This document shows positions 30,527 to 43,127 of a stretch of 64,000 nucleotides of DNA, piece by piece. This DNA comes from Streptomyces chilikensis. GTDB lineage: Bacteria > Actinomycetota > Actinomycetes > Streptomycetales > Streptomycetaceae. The number at the start of each line of letters is the position of its first letter. Position 1 is the first letter of the stretch. The notes below the pieces were generated by a model that was not told where the DNA came from, did no database searches, and saw only the letters and a list, made by a program, of their open reading frames with translations. The stretch covers positions 3,981,358-4,045,357 of the forward strand of contig NZ_LWCC02000005.1 in the NCBI RefSeq assembly GCF_001642695.1, given 5' to 3'. Position numbers and translations under genes: made by a program.

Positions 30527-31882
30527 GTGGAGCCCGACCTGTTCACCGCCGCTGCCGAAGAACGCCAGGAGAAGGACCCGGCCGCCAGTCCGCTGGCGGC
30601 CCGGATGCGCCCGCGCACGCTCGACGAGGTCGTGGGCCAGCGGCACCTGCTGAAGCCCGGGTCCCCGCTGCGCCGACTGGTCGGCGAAGGGGCCTCCGGT
30701 CCGGCCGGGCCCTCCTCGGTGATCCTCTGGGGCCCTCCGGGCACCGGCAAGACCACCCTCGCCCATGTGATCTCCAAGGCCACCGACAAGCGGTTCGTGG
30801 AACTCTCCGCGATCACCGCCGGCGTCAAGGAGGTCCGGGCCGTCATCGACGGCGCCCGCCGCGCCACCGGCGGCTTCGGCAAGGAGACCGTCCTCTTCCT
30901 CGACGAGATCCACCGCTTCAGCAAGGCCCAGCAGGACTCCCTGCTCCCCGCGGTGGAGAACCGCTGGGTCACCCTGATCGCCGCCACCACCGAGAACCCC
31001 TACTTCTCGGTGATCTCCCCGCTGCTCTCCCGCTCCCTGCTGCTCACCCTGGAGCCGCTCACCGAGGACGACCTGCGCGGCCTGCTGCGCCGTGCGGTGG
31101 CCGACGAGCGCGGACTCGGCGGTTCGGTGGAGCTTCCCGGGGACGCCGAGGAGCACCTGCTGCGGATCGCCGGCGGAGACGCCCGCCGCGCGCTGACCGC
31201 CCTGGAGGCGGGCGCCGGCTCCGCCCTGGCCAAGGGCGAGCGCGCGATCACGCTGGAGACCCTGGAGGACTCCGTCGCCCGCGCCGCCGTGCGCTACGAC
31301 AAGGACGGCGACCAGCACTACGACGTGGCCAGCGCCCTGATCAAGTCGATCCGGGGCTCCGACGTGGACGCGGCGCTGCACTACCTGGCCCGCATGATCG
31401 ACGCGGGGGAGGACCCCCGGTTCATCGCCCGCCGGCTGATGATCTCCGCCAGCGAGGACATCGGCCTGGCCGACCCCCACGCGCTGCCCACGGCCGTGGC
31501 CGCGGCGCAGGCGGTCGCCATGATCGGCTTCCCCGAGGCGGCCCTGACCCTGAGCCACGCCACCATCGCCCTGGCGCTCGCCCCCAAGTCCAACGCGGCC
31601 ACGACGGCGATCGGAGCCGCGCTGGAGGACGTCCGCAAGGGCTTGGCCGGCCCGGTGCCGGCGCACCTGCGGGACGGGCACTACCAGGGCGCCGCCAAGC
31701 TGGGGCACGCCCAGGGGTACGTCTACCCGCACGACCTGCCCGAGGGCATCGCCGCCCAGCAGTACGCGCCGGACGCGATCAAGGACCGCGAGTACTACAC
31801 GCCCACCCGGCACGGCGCCGAGGCGCGGTACGCCGACGCCGTCGAGTGGACCAGGAAGAACCTCGGCCGCGGGCGGTCGTGA
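30527..31882 (+). CDS. rarA: Replication-associated recombination protein A (RarA/MgsA)
   Basis: A 451-residue AAA+ clamp-loader-like ATPase acting at stalled replication forks. Walker [10 protein letters not shown] (about 69-77), Walker B LFLDEIHR, sensor 1 GATTENP-like ([10 protein letters not shown]), and the C-terminal tetramerisation region ([12 protein letters not shown]) are present. The length matches E. coli RarA (about 447). The GTG start has no ribosome binding site and is probably translated from a leaderless mRNA. It is followed by the promoter region of rpsD. Confidence 0.93.
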   Translation: MEPDLFTAAAEERQEKDPAASPLAARMRPRTLDEVVGQRHLLKPGSPLRRLVGEGASGPAGPSSVILWGPPGTGKTTLAHVISKATDKRFVELSAITAGVKEVRAVIDGARRATGGFGKETVLFLDEIHRFSKAQQDSLLPAVENRWVTLIAATTENPYFSVISPLLSRSLLLTLEPLTEDDLRGLLRRAVADERGLGGSVELPGDAEEHLLRIAGGDARRALTALEAGAGSALAKGERAITLETLEDSVARAAVRYDKDGDQHYDVASALIKSIRGSDVDAALHYLARMIDAGEDPRFIARRLMISASEDIGLADPHALPTAVAAAQAVAMIGFPEAALTLSHATIALALAPKSNAATTAIGAALEDVRKGLAGPVPAHLRDGHYQGAAKLGHAQGYVYPHDLPEGIAAQQYAPDAIKDREYYTPTRHGAEARYADAVEWTRKNLGRGRS

Positions 31883-32252
31883 CCCCGTGACCGGCCCGCG
31901 GTCCGGAGCACCCCGCCGGCGCCTGTAGACTGGCCCGAAGTGCTGCGTCCCGTTGTCCGCCCCGGCGGACGCCACCAGGCGGGACATCCAGCCGGAACCC
32001 CGTGCCGCGAGGCCCCGGGGATCCAGGAGCGTCGCGCACCGTCGAAGGTGTCGCGGGCAGCCCACCACCGCCCCGGTCCACGCGCCCGGGGGCCGGTCGG
32101 TGGGCCACTCGCGTGCTGCACGTATGTGCCCAGACCTGGGAGCGGCTGCCCGCCGGGTTCCTCGGAGCCCACGGGTTTCCCGGGCTGCGGATTGCGACCT
32201 CCCCTAACCCTGGTGAAGCCGTATTCACACAGAAACATGAGGTGTCGGTTCC
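31883..32252 (+). other. rarA-rpsD spacer with a long rpsD leader
   Basis: This 370-base stretch has no convincing gene. TAGACT at 31926-31931 is a good -10 without a clear -35. It would create a leader of about 315 bases before rpsD, long for this window. GAGGTG at 32240-32245 is the rpsD ribosome site. S4 represses its own operon through leader RNA in several bacteria, so this leader could carry such a site, but I cannot identify a known S4-binding fold. Confidence 0.45.
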
Positions 32253-32867
32253 ATGGCGAACCAGTCCCGCCCCAAGGTCAAGAAGTCGCGTGCCCTCGGC
32301 ATCGCGCTGACCCCGAAGGCCGTCAAGTACTTCGAGGCCCGCCCCTACCCGCCGGGTGAGCACGGCCGCGGCCGCAAGCAGAACTCGGACTACAAGGTCC
32401 GTCTGCTCGAGAAGCAGCGTCTGCGCGCGCAGTACGACGTGTCCGAGCGCCAGCTCGTCCGCGCCTACGAGCGTGCCTCCAAGGTGCAGGGCAAGACCGG
32501 TGAGGCCCTGATCGTCGAGCTCGAGCGCCGTCTCGACGCGCTGGTCCTGCGTTCGGGCATCGCCCGCACGATCTACCAGGCCCGCCAGATGGTCGTCCAC
32601 GGCCACATCCAGGTCAACGGCCAGAAGGTCGACAAGCCGTCCTTCCGTGTCCGTCCGGACGACGTCGTGCAGGTCCGCGACCGCTCCAAGGACAAGACGC
32701 TCTTCCAGGTCGCCCGCGAGGGCGGCTTCGCCCCCGACGGCGAGATCCCGCGCTACCTGCAGGTGAACCTCAAGGCCCTGGCGTTCCGCCTGGACCGTGA
32801 GCCGAACCGCAAGGAGATCCCGGTGATCTGCGACGAGCAGCTCGTCGTCGAGTACTACGCCCGCTGA
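32253..32867 (+). CDS. rpsD: 30S ribosomal protein S4
   Basis: A 204-residue primary 16S rRNA-binding protein that nucleates 30S assembly. The S4 RNA-binding domain lies around [20 protein letters not shown] onward (about 93-155). The N-terminal domain has no Cys-x2-Cys zinc knuckle, so this is the zinc-free (C-minus) form. The ATG follows GAGGTG by seven bases. It stands alone, apart from the other ribosomal genes, as is usual in Streptomyces, and has a long leader and its own terminator. Confidence 0.97.
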   Translation: MANQSRPKVKKSRALGIALTPKAVKYFEARPYPPGEHGRGRKQNSDYKVRLLEKQRLRAQYDVSERQLVRAYERASKVQGKTGEALIVELERRLDALVLRSGIARTIYQARQMVVHGHIQVNGQKVDKPSFRVRPDDVVQVRDRSKDKTLFQVAREGGFAPDGEIPRYLQVNLKALAFRLDREPNRKEIPVICDEQLVVEYYAR

Positions 32868-32896
32868 TCCTCCGGCCGACGTACCACTCCGCGCCC

Positions 32897-32935
32897 CGGC
32901 CCGCCGCCGTGCCCCTCCGGCACGGGGGCGGGCCG
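32897..32935 (+). terminator. Hairpin terminator after rpsD
   Basis: 32897-32913 pairs with 32919-32935 with one internal mismatch (16 of 17 pairs) over a five-base loop. The stem begins 30 bases after the rpsD stop. Confidence 0.8.
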
Positions 32936-33048
32936 TTGCCGTCGCACGGGCGCCGGGACCCGCGCCGCCGGGAATCCGGTACAGGGCCCGGCCCGTGGCG
33001 CGATAGGCTCGGGGCACGACTTTTCCGATGTCAGGGAGCGGGTGCGCG

Positions 33049-33495
33049 GTGTCCGGTGGAGAGGTGGCCGGGATCCTGGTGGCCGTCTTCTGGGCCATCC
33101 TGGTGTCCTTCCTCGCCGTCGCCCTGGTGAGGCTGGCCCAGACGCTCAGGGCGACGACCAAGCTGGTGGCGGACGTGACCGAGCAGGCCGTCCCGCTGCT
33201 GGCCGACGCCTCCCGGGCGGTGCGCTCCGCACAGACCCAGATCGACCGGGTCGACGCCATCGCATCGGACGTCCAGGAGGTCACGTCGAACGCGTCCGCG
33301 CTGTCGACGACCGTCGCCTCCACCTTCGGCGGCCCCCTGGTCAAGGTCGCGGCGTTCGGCTACGGCGTGCGCCGCGCGCTGGGCCGCGGCGACGCGGAGC
33401 CCGGGGCGCCGCGCGAATCCCGGCGCACCGTGATCGTGGGCCGTACCCTCCCGGCCGAGGGCCGGGCCAGCCGGACGAAGCGGAAGAGGGACTGA
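33049..33495 (+). CDS. DUF948 domain-containing membrane protein
   Basis: A 148-residue protein. An N-terminal membrane helix (GILVAVFWAILVSFLAVALV) is followed by a helical region (LAQTLRATTKLVADVTEQAVP) and a second half typical of DUF948, then a basic tail. The function is unknown; many relatives are annotated as general stress or chemotaxis-like coiled-coil proteins. GTG 33049 is chosen with GGGAG at 33034-33038; ATG 33028 is an in-frame alternative. TAGGCT at 33004-33009 is a possible -10. It is cotranscribed with the next small gene and alaS. Confidence 0.85.
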   Translation: MSGGEVAGILVAVFWAILVSFLAVALVRLAQTLRATTKLVADVTEQAVPLLADASRAVRSAQTQIDRVDAIASDVQEVTSNASALSTTVASTFGGPLVKVAAFGYGVRRALGRGDAEPGAPRESRRTVIVGRTLPAEGRASRTKRKRD

Positions 33496-33502
33496 ACCAC
33501 CG

Positions 33503-33877
33503 ATGTTCCGTCGAGCCTTCTGGTTCTCCGCCGGCGCAGCCGCCGGCGTGTGGGCCACCACCAAGGTCAACCGCAAGCTGAAACAGCTGACCCCGGAGAG
33601 CCTCGCCGCGCAGGCGGCGAACAAGGCGGTCGAGGCCGGCCACCGGCTGAAGGACTTCGCGCTCGACGTGCGCGACAACATGGCCCTGCGGGAGGCCGAA
33701 CTCGGCGAGGCGCTCGGACTGCGCGCCCCCGTCGACGACGGATCGCGCCCGGCCGCCCTGGCGCCGGGACGGCCCGCCGCGCGGCCGGTCGCCGCCGTGG
33801 ACCACCGCACCAACGACGAGCACGCCAAGACGTACTCGTACAAGACGTACTCGCACAACCGGAATGAGGACCACTGA
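33503..33877 (+). CDS. Small conserved protein (DUF6167-like) upstream of alaS
   Basis: A 124-residue protein beginning [24 protein letters not shown], a hydrophobic N-terminus that may insert in or lie on the membrane. A helical segment ([21 protein letters not shown]) and a Tyr/Thr/His-rich tail follow. I recall such proteins in this position in Streptomyces as DUF6167, with no known role. It starts seven bases after the DUF948 stop, and its TGA overlaps the alaS ATG by one base, so the three genes form one transcription unit. Confidence 0.82.
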   Translation: MFRRAFWFSAGAAAGVWATTKVNRKLKQLTPESLAAQAANKAVEAGHRLKDFALDVRDNMALREAELGEALGLRAPVDDGSRPAALAPGRPAARPVAAVDHRTNDEHAKTYSYKTYSHNRNEDH

Positions 33878-36549
33878 TGGAGTCGGCCGAGATCCGCCGC
33901 CGCTGGCTGAGCTTCTTCGAGGAGCGCGGTCACACCGTCGTCCCTTCGGCGTCGCTCATCGCGGACGACCCGACTCTGCTGCTCGTCCCGGCGGGCATGG
34001 TGCCGTTCAAGCCCTACTTCCTGGGTGAGGTCAAGCCGCCGTTCGCGCGTGCCACCAGCGTGCAGAAGTGCGTGCGCACGCCGGACATCGAGGAGGTCGG
34101 CAAGACCACCCGCCACGGCACCTTCTTCCAGATGTGCGGCAACTTCTCCTTCGGCGACTACTTCAAGGAAGGCGCCATCAAGCTCGCCTGGGAGCTGCTC
34201 ACCAGCCCCCAGGACAAGGGCGGTTACGGCCTGGAGCCCGAGAAGCTCTGGATCACCGTCTACCAGGACGACGACGAGGCCGAGCAGATCTGGCGCGACG
34301 TCGTCGGCGTGCCCGCCGAGCGGATCCAGCGCCTGGGCAAGAAGGACAACTTCTGGTCCATGGGCGTCCCCGGCCCCTGCGGCCCCTGCTCCGAGATCAA
34401 CTACGACCGCGGCCCGGAGTTCGGCGTCGAGGGCGGCCCGGCCGTCAACGACGAGCGGTACGTCGAGATCTGGAACCTCGTCTTCATGCAGTTCGAGCGG
34501 GGCGAGGGCACCGGCAAGGACGACTTCGAGATCCTCGGCGACCTGCCGAGCAAGAACATCGACACCGGTCTCGGCCTCGAGCGGCTCGCCATGATCCTGC
34601 AGGGCGTGCAGAACATGTACGAGATCGACACCTCGATGGCCGTCATCGACAAGGCCACCGAGCTGACCGGCGTCCGCTACGGCGACGCCGCCTCCTCGGA
34701 CGTCTCGCTGCGCGTGGTCACCGACCACATGCGCACCTCGGTGATGCTCATCGGCGACGGCGTCACCCCCGGCAACGAGGGCCGCGGTTACGTGCTGCGC
34801 CGCATCATGCGCCGCGCCATCCGCAACATGCGCCTGCTGGGCGCCACCGGCCCGGTGGTCAAGGACCTCATCGACGTCGTCATCGCGATGATGGGGCAGC
34901 AGTACCCCGAACTGGTCACCGACCGCGAGCGGATCGAGAAGGTCGCCCTCGCCGAGGAGAACGCCTTCCTCAAGACGCTGAAGGCCGGCACCAACATCCT
35001 CGACACCGCCGTGACGGAGACCAAGGCCTCCGGCGGCACGGTCCTCGCCGGCGACAAGGCGTTCCTGCTCCACGACACCTGGGGCTTCCCGATCGACCTC
35101 ACCCTCGAGATGGCCGCCGAGCAGGGCCTGTCGGTGGACGAGGACGGCTTCCGCCGCCTGATGAAGGAGCAGCGGGAGCGCGCCAAGGCCGACGCCCAGG
35201 CCAAGAAGACGGGCCACGCCTCGCTCGGCGCCTACCGCGAGATCGCCGACACCGCCGGCGAGACCGAGTTCATCGGCTACACCCACACCGAGGGCGAGTC
35301 CACCGTCGTCGGCATCCTGGTCGACGGCGTCTCCTCCCCGGCCGCCCGCGAGGGCGACGAGGTCGAGATCGTCCTGGACCGCACCCCGTTCTACGCCGAG
35401 GGCGGCGGCCAGATCGGCGACACCGGCCGGATCAAGGCCGACTCCGGCGCCGTGATCGAGGTCCGCGACTGCCAGAAGCCGGTGCCCGGCGTCTACGTCC
35501 ACAAGGGCGTCGTCCAGGTCGGCGAGGTGACCCTCGGCTCCAAGGCCGAGGCCTCCATCGACCACCGCCGCCGCACGGCCATCGCCCGCGCCCACTCGGC
35601 CACCCACCTCACCCACCAGGCCCTGCGCGACGCGCTCGGCCCGACGGCCGCCCAGGCCGGCTCGGAGAACCAGCCGGGCCGCTTCCGCTTCGACTTCGGC
35701 TCCCCTTCCGCCGTCCCGACGGCCGTGATGACCGACGTCGAGCAGAAGATCAACGAGGTGCTCTCCCGCGACCTCGACGTGCGCGCCGACGTGATGAGCC
35801 TCGACGAGGCCAAGAAGCAGGGCGCCATCGCCGAGTTCGGCGAGAAGTACGGCGAGCGGGTCCGCGTGGTCACCATCGGCGACTTCTCCAAGGAGCTCTG
35901 CGGCGGCACGCACGTCCACAGCACCGCCCAGCTCGGTCTGGTGAAGCTGCTCGGCGAGTCGTCCATCGGCTCCGGGGTGCGCCGCATCGAGGCCCTGGTC
36001 GGCGTCGACGCGTACAACTTCCTGGCCCGCGAGCACACCGTGGTCAACCAGCTCACCGAGCTGCTGAAGGGCCGCTCGGAGGAGCTCCCGGAGAAGGTCG
36101 CCGCCATGCTCGGCAAGCTGAAGGACGCCGAGAAGGAGATCGAGAAGTTCCGCGCCGAGAAGGTGCTGCAGGCCGCCGCCGGTCTCGCCGAGTCCGCCAA
36201 GGACGTCCGGGGCGTGGCCCTGGTCACCGGCCAGGTGCCGGACGGCACCACCGCCGACGACCTGCGCAAGCTGGTCCTCGACGTGCGCGGCCGGATCCAG
36301 GGCGGCCGGGCCGCCGTGGTGGCGCTCTTCACCGTCGTGGGCGGCAAGCCGCTGACGGTGATCGCCACCAACGACGCCGCCCGTGACCGCGGCCTCAAGG
36401 CCGGCGACCTGGTCCGCGCCGCGGCCAAGACCCTCGGCGGCGGCGGTGGCGGCAAGCCGGACGTCGCCCAGGGCGGCGGCCAGAACCCGGCGGCCGTCGG
36501 CGAGGCCGTGGACGCCGTCGAGCGCCTCGTGGCCGACACGGCCAAGTAA
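33877..36549 (+). CDS. alaS: Alanine--tRNA ligase
   Basis: A full-length 890-residue class II synthetase. The catalytic domain is at the N-terminus (motif 2 near [17 protein letters not shown]). An editing domain with HSATH (574-578) and the Cys-His element CGGTH (C675) clears mischarged Ser/Gly, and a C-Ala domain with a glycine-rich linker (about 850) ends the protein. All zinc and editing residues I can place are intact. The ATG overlaps the preceding stop (TGATG), with AATGAGGA upstream. The ruvX gene starts 20 bases downstream. Confidence 0.98.
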   Translation: MESAEIRRRWLSFFEERGHTVVPSASLIADDPTLLLVPAGMVPFKPYFLGEVKPPFARATSVQKCVRTPDIEEVGKTTRHGTFFQMCGNFSFGDYFKEGAIKLAWELLTSPQDKGGYGLEPEKLWITVYQDDDEAEQIWRDVVGVPAERIQRLGKKDNFWSMGVPGPCGPCSEINYDRGPEFGVEGGPAVNDERYVEIWNLVFMQFERGEGTGKDDFEILGDLPSKNIDTGLGLERLAMILQGVQNMYEIDTSMAVIDKATELTGVRYGDAASSDVSLRVVTDHMRTSVMLIGDGVTPGNEGRGYVLRRIMRRAIRNMRLLGATGPVVKDLIDVVIAMMGQQYPELVTDRERIEKVALAEENAFLKTLKAGTNILDTAVTETKASGGTVLAGDKAFLLHDTWGFPIDLTLEMAAEQGLSVDEDGFRRLMKEQRERAKADAQAKKTGHASLGAYREIADTAGETEFIGYTHTEGESTVVGILVDGVSSPAAREGDEVEIVLDRTPFYAEGGGQIGDTGRIKADSGAVIEVRDCQKPVPGVYVHKGVVQVGEVTLGSKAEASIDHRRRTAIARAHSATHLTHQALRDALGPTAAQAGSENQPGRFRFDFGSPSAVPTAVMTDVEQKINEVLSRDLDVRADVMSLDEAKKQGAIAEFGEKYGERVRVVTIGDFSKELCGGTHVHSTAQLGLVKLLGESSIGSGVRRIEALVGVDAYNFLAREHTVVNQLTELLKGRSEELPEKVAAMLGKLKDAEKEIEKFRAEKVLQAAAGLAESAKDVRGVALVTGQVPDGTTADDLRKLVLDVRGRIQGGRAAVVALFTVVGGKPLTVIATNDAARDRGLKAGDLVRAAAKTLGGGGGGKPDVAQGGGQNPAAVGEAVDAVERLVADTAK

Positions 36550-36568
36550 CCGCGGGAAGAGGGCGAAC

Positions 36569-37033
36569 ATGCGCAGAGGACGTCGGCTGGCCGTCGATGT
36601 CGGGGACGCCCGGATCGGGGTCGCCTCGTGCGACCCCGACGGGATCCTCGCCACACCGGTCGAGACCGTGCCGGGACGCGACGTCCCGGCGGCCCACCGA
36701 CGGCTCGCGCAACTCGTCGAGGAGTACGAGCCCATCGAGGTCGTGGTCGGCCTTCCCCGCTCCCTCAAGGGCGGGGAAGGCCCCGCGGCCGCCAAGGTGC
36801 GCGGTTTCACCCAGGAACTGGCCCGGCGCATCGCCCCGGTGCCGGTACGGCTGGTCGACGAGCGGATGACCACGGTCACGGCGAGCCAGGGGCTGCGCGC
36901 GTCCGGCGTGAGGTCCAGGAAGGGACGGTCGGTGATCGACCAGGCCGCCGCCGTCATCATCCTGCAGCAGGCACTGGAGTCCGAACGGGTGTCCGGCACC
37001 GCCCCGGGGGAGGCAGTCGAGGTGGCCGGCTGA
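36569..37033 (+). CDS. ruvX: Holliday junction resolvase-like protein RuvX (YqgF)
   Basis: A 154-residue RNase H-fold protein of the YqgF family. The conserved LAVDVGDARIGVA, VVGLPRSLKG and DERMTT motifs carry the acidic residues of the fold. Its cellular role is debated: 16S rRNA 5'-end maturation and junction resolution have both been proposed for the family. ATG 36569 follows GGAAGAGGG. The alaS-ruvX-mltG order is widely conserved in actinobacteria. The length is slightly longer than E. coli YqgF (138). Confidence 0.93.
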   Translation: MRRGRRLAVDVGDARIGVASCDPDGILATPVETVPGRDVPAAHRRLAQLVEEYEPIEVVVGLPRSLKGGEGPAAAKVRGFTQELARRIAPVPVRLVDERMTTVTASQGLRASGVRSRKGRSVIDQAAAVIILQQALESERVSGTAPGEAVEVAG

Positions 37034-37152
37034 TCGCGGTACGGTAACGTTCCGCGCGATGCGGCGCGTTCGAATGCCGTCGCACAACAGAGGCGGAGCG
37101 GCTCCGAGCCGACCGGTGCCGGGTGACACCGCCTCGCGGCTCTAGGGGATCG

Positions 37153-38892
37153 ATGACTGAGTATGGCCGGGGCCAAGGCTCCGAACCGTGGCATCCCGGT
37201 GACCCGTACTACGGGGACGACGGATGGGGAGGCCGGCACCCCCAGGGGCAGCAGCACCCGCAGCACCCCCAGGGGCAGCAGGCCCCGTACGGCGGCCAGC
37301 AGCAGTACCCGGAGCACGACCCGTACGGCCAGCAGCACCAGCAGCAGTACGACGACGGCCACCAGCAGCAGCACCAGCAGCAGTACGACGACGGTTACGG
37401 GAACCAGCAGCACCAGCAGCAGTACGGCGGTGACTGGGGAACCGGGCAGCAGTCGCAGTACGGCGGGGGCCACGACCCGTACGGCCAGCAGCAGCACCAG
37501 CAGCACTACGACGACGGCCACCAGCAGCACCAGCAGCAGTACGACGACGGCCACCAGCACCAGCACCAGCACCAGCAGCAGTACGACGACGGCTACGGGC
37601 AGCAGCAGGGCTACGTCCCGGAGGGCGGCGGCCGGCCGGACACCGGTCACGACCGCCCCGACCGGGACGCCGAGCCGCAGGAGGAGCAGCACCCCTTCTT
37701 CACCGGCGGCGACGACGACGAGGACGACGGCCCCAAGGAGCCGCGTGACCGCCGAGGGCGCGGCAGCGGCGGCGGCCGGTCGGACCGCAGGGGCCGCGGC
37801 GGCGACCGCGGCCGCGGCGAGGGCCGCAAGAACGGCCGCGGCTGCCTGATCGCCGCGGTGGTGATCGGCGCGGTGGTCGTCGGCGGCGGCTACTACTTCT
37901 ACCAGGAACGTTTCGCCGCGCCCCCGGACTACTCGGGCGACGGCAACGGCCAGATCGTCACCATCTCCATCCCGCCCGGCTCCGCGGGCGCCGAGGTCGG
38001 CCGGATCCTCAAGGAGAAGGGCATCGTCAAGAGCGTCGACGGCTTCGTCGCGGCGCTCACCGAGAACGGCGGTGACCTGCAGGCGGGCGCGTACCAGCTC
38101 GAGAAGGAGATGTCCGCGGAGAGCGCCGTGGAGTGGCTGCTCGACCCGAGGAAGAGCCAGGCCAAGGGCGTGGTGGTCACCGAGGGCATGCGCAACGTCA
38201 ACGTCTACGCGGCGATCGACAAGAAGCTCGGGCTGGACAAGGGCGCGACCCAGAAGATCGCCGAGACGAAGGCCGACGAGCTCGGCCTGCCCGAGTGGGC
38301 GGCCGACAGCGAGGACATAAAGGACCCGCTGGAGGGTTTCCTCTTCCCGGCGACCTATCCCGCCTCCGAGGACACCAAGCCCGAGGACCTCCTCAAGGAC
38401 ATGATCAAGCGGTCCGTCGAGGTCTACGAGAAGCACGGGGTCGAGACCGAGTACAAGAAGCACGGTCTGGACAGCCCCCTGGAACTGGTGACCGTGGCCA
38501 GCCTGGTGCAGGCCGAGGGCATCGACCACAAGGACTTCACCCAGATCGCCGAGGTCGTCTACAACCGGCTCTCCCCGCAGAACGACCAGACGGCGGGCCG
38601 GCTGGAGTTCGACTCGACGTACAACTACTTCAAGAACCAGACCGAGCTCGACATCTCGGCCCAGGACCTCCGCAACACCGATCACCCGTACAACACGCAC
38701 TACGTGCGGGGCCTGCCGCCCGGCCCGATCGGCAACCCCGGTGAGGAGGCGCTCAACGGCGCGCTCAACCCCACCGACAAGGGCTGGTACTTCTTCGTCT
38801 CGCTGGACGGGACGACGCACTTCACCAAGACCTACGAGGAGCACCTGGTCTGGGAGCGGAAGTTCCAGGACAGCCTGAGGGAAGGCGAATGA
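37153..38892 (+). CDS. mltG: Endolytic transglycosylase MltG
   Basis: A 579-residue membrane-anchored enzyme that cleaves nascent glycan strands and ends their extension. The N-terminal cytoplasmic part is extraordinary: about residues 27-151 are Gln/His/Tyr/Asp repeats, followed by a Gly/Arg-rich basic stretch. A membrane helix (LIAAVVIGAVVVGGGYYFY, about 230-250) precedes the extracytoplasmic YceG domain. The catalytic Glu is most likely in LVQAEG near residue 453. ATG 37153 follows TAGGGG; a GTG at 37123 is an alternative. The stop overlaps aroE. Confidence 0.93.
   Translation: MTEYGRGQGSEPWHPGDPYYGDDGWGGRHPQGQQHPQHPQGQQAPYGGQQQYPEHDPYGQQHQQQYDDGHQQQHQQQYDDGYGNQQHQQQYGGDWGTGQQSQYGGGHDPYGQQQHQQHYDDGHQQHQQQYDDGHQHQHQHQQQYDDGYGQQQGYVPEGGGRPDTGHDRPDRDAEPQEEQHPFFTGGDDDEDDGPKEPRDRRGRGSGGGRSDRRGRGGDRGRGEGRKNGRGCLIAAVVIGAVVVGGGYYFYQERFAAPPDYSGDGNGQIVTISIPPGSAGAEVGRILKEKGIVKSVDGFVAALTENGGDLQAGAYQLEKEMSAESAVEWLLDPRKSQAKGVVVTEGMRNVNVYAAIDKKLGLDKGATQKIAETKADELGLPEWAADSEDIKDPLEGFLFPATYPASEDTKPEDLLKDMIKRSVEVYEKHGVETEYKKHGLDSPLELVTVASLVQAEGIDHKDFTQIAEVVYNRLSPQNDQTAGRLEFDSTYNYFKNQTELDISAQDLRNTDHPYNTHYVRGLPPGPIGNPGEEALNGALNPTDKGWYFFVSLDGTTHFTKTYEEHLVWERKFQDSLREGE
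37230..37605 (+). repeat. CAG/CAC-rich degenerate repeat in mltG
   Basis: Imperfect direct repeats built from CAGCAGCACCAGCAG followed by TACGACGACGGC recur at least five times across this stretch, encoding QQHQQQYDDG-like units. The frame is kept throughout. Confidence 0.9.
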
Positions 38893-39719
38893 CCGCAGGA
38901 GCCCGCCGCGCCGCCGTGCTCGGCTCGCCGATCGCCCACTCCCTCTCGCCCGAGCTGCACCGGGCCGCCTACGCGGCGCTCGGTCTGGACGGCTGGACGT
39001 ACGACCGGTTCGAGACCGACGAGGCCGCCCTGCCCGGCTTCCTCGAGGGACTCGGCCCGGAGTGGGCCGGGCTCTCGCTGACCATGCCGCTCAAGCGGGC
39101 GGTGATCCCGCTGCTCGACTCGGTCAGCGAGACCGCCGCGTCGGTGGAGGCCGTCAACACGGTGGTGTTCACCGAGGACGGCCGTCGCGTCGGCGACAAC
39201 ACCGACATCCCCGGCATGGTCGCCGCCCTGCGCGAGCGCGGCATCGAGAGGACCGACTCCGCGGCGGTCCTCGGCGCCGGCGCCACCGCCTCCTCCGCGC
39301 TGGCCGCGCTGGCGCGGATCTGCGCGGGCGAGATCACGGTGTACGTCCGCAGCGAGGCGCGCGCCGCCGAGATGCGGGAATGGGGGGACCGGCTCGGGGC
39401 GGACGTGCGGATCGCCGCCTGGGACGACGCCGCCGAGGCGCTGCGCGCCCCGCTGGTGATCGCCACCACGCCGGCAGGCGCGACCGACGCGCTGGCCGAG
39501 GCGCTGCCGGACCGGCCGGGCGCGCTGTTCGACGTGCTCTACGAACCGTGGCCGACCCGGCTGGCGGCCCGCTGGTCGGAGGCGGGCGGAGCGCTGGTCG
39601 GCGGGCTCGACCTGCTGGTCCACCAGGCGGTGCTCCAGGTCGAGCAGATGACCGGACGGGCCCCGGGCCCGCTGGCCGCCATGCGGGAGGCGGGCGAGCG
39701 GGCACTGGCCGCCCGCTGA
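38889..39719 (+). CDS. aroE: Shikimate dehydrogenase
   Basis: A 276-residue enzyme that reduces 3-dehydroshikimate with NADPH in aromatic amino acid synthesis. Substrate-binding landmarks are [12 protein letters not shown], the catalytic Lys in LTMPLKRAV and the Asp in GDNTDIPGM. The nucleotide loop reads GAGATASS, slightly different from the usual GAGGAA. The ATG overlaps the mltG stop (ATGA). It is separated from aroCKB by a repeat-rich spacer, so it is probably expressed with alaS-ruvX-mltG instead. Confidence 0.93.
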   Translation: MTAGARRAAVLGSPIAHSLSPELHRAAYAALGLDGWTYDRFETDEAALPGFLEGLGPEWAGLSLTMPLKRAVIPLLDSVSETAASVEAVNTVVFTEDGRRVGDNTDIPGMVAALRERGIERTDSAAVLGAGATASSALAALARICAGEITVYVRSEARAAEMREWGDRLGADVRIAAWDDAAEALRAPLVIATTPAGATDALAEALPDRPGALFDVLYEPWPTRLAARWSEAGGALVGGLDLLVHQAVLQVEQMTGRAPGPLAAMREAGERALAAR

Positions 39720-40191
39720 CCCCGCCCCGCCCGCACCTCCGGCCGGCGTTCTGACGGGTGTCCCGCCCGCGCCTCCGGCCGGCGTCCCCGCCCGCAACCT
39801 GACTGGTGCCCCGGCCCGCACCCCCGGGCGGTGCCCCGCCCGCGCTTTTGACCGGCGTTTCCGGCTGACGCCCCTGGTCCGCACTCCAGGGTGGTGTCCC
39901 GTCCGCGCCTCGGCCCGCGCCGGGCAGCCGCCGTCCAGTCGTACTCCGGCGGCGGTCGAGGCGGCGTCGCCAGGATGCCGTGGGCGGGCCACCGGTCCGC
40001 TGCCGCGAGCCCCTCGTCCGGGCGCGGATCCCGGGCCGCCCCGGCGTCTCCTCCAGTGGGACGCCGTGTCCGACGGGTGGACCGGTGGACCGCCCGCATC
40101 CCCCGGCATGGGAGGATCGGGGGCAAGGTGCGTCAGGTCAGGACCTGTGCGCGCCGTCGCCTCACCACTGGCGCGAGCAGGAGGAGCACCG
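39720..40191. other. aroE-aroC spacer with degenerate GC-rich repeats
   Basis: No gene can be supported in these 472 bases. The first 200 bases hold a run of imperfect repeats that begin CCCGCCCGC and end near CCGGCGT: copies at 39726-39749 and 39762-39785 match in 23 of 24 positions, and weaker copies start near 39787, 39810 and 39835. From about 39900 to 40170 the sequence is plain GC-rich, ending in the AGGAGGAG ribosome site of aroC (40179-40186). As I recall, some streptomycetes carry a prepilin-peptidase-like gene here; I find no remnant of one. Confidence 0.7.
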
Positions 40192-42994
<2,803 letters not shown>

Positions 42995-43127
42995 TCCGGA
43001 AGACGCCGCCCTCCCCGGCCCGGGGGCACTTTCCCGCCGCCCCGCCCGTTCCCCACCAGACGGCGCGGGGCGGTACCGTTCCGACGGCCGGTACGACGTA
43101 TGCGACCACGAGACGGAGTGGCAGGCG

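Noticed and set aside
37034-37110. A tRNA or tRNA fragment near GTTCGAATGCC
   Set aside because: The T-loop-like string is present, but the flanking bases do not form a five-pair stem, and no acceptor or anticodon arm can be found.
37230-37605. A CRISPR array
   Set aside because: The repeats are short, imperfect, in frame and translated as a Gln/His-rich protein region; there are no unique spacers of constant length and no cas genes.
33031-38844. A minus-strand open frame of more than 1900 codons opposite alaS, ruvX and mltG
   Set aside because: Long antisense frames arise from GC-biased third positions in Streptomyces. This one crosses several well-identified genes and encodes low-complexity Val/Leu/Ala/Gly-rich sequence without a recognisable domain.
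39720-40191. A broken prepilin peptidase gene between aroE and aroC
   Set aside because: None of the six reading frames shows membrane segments or the aspartate motifs of that family.
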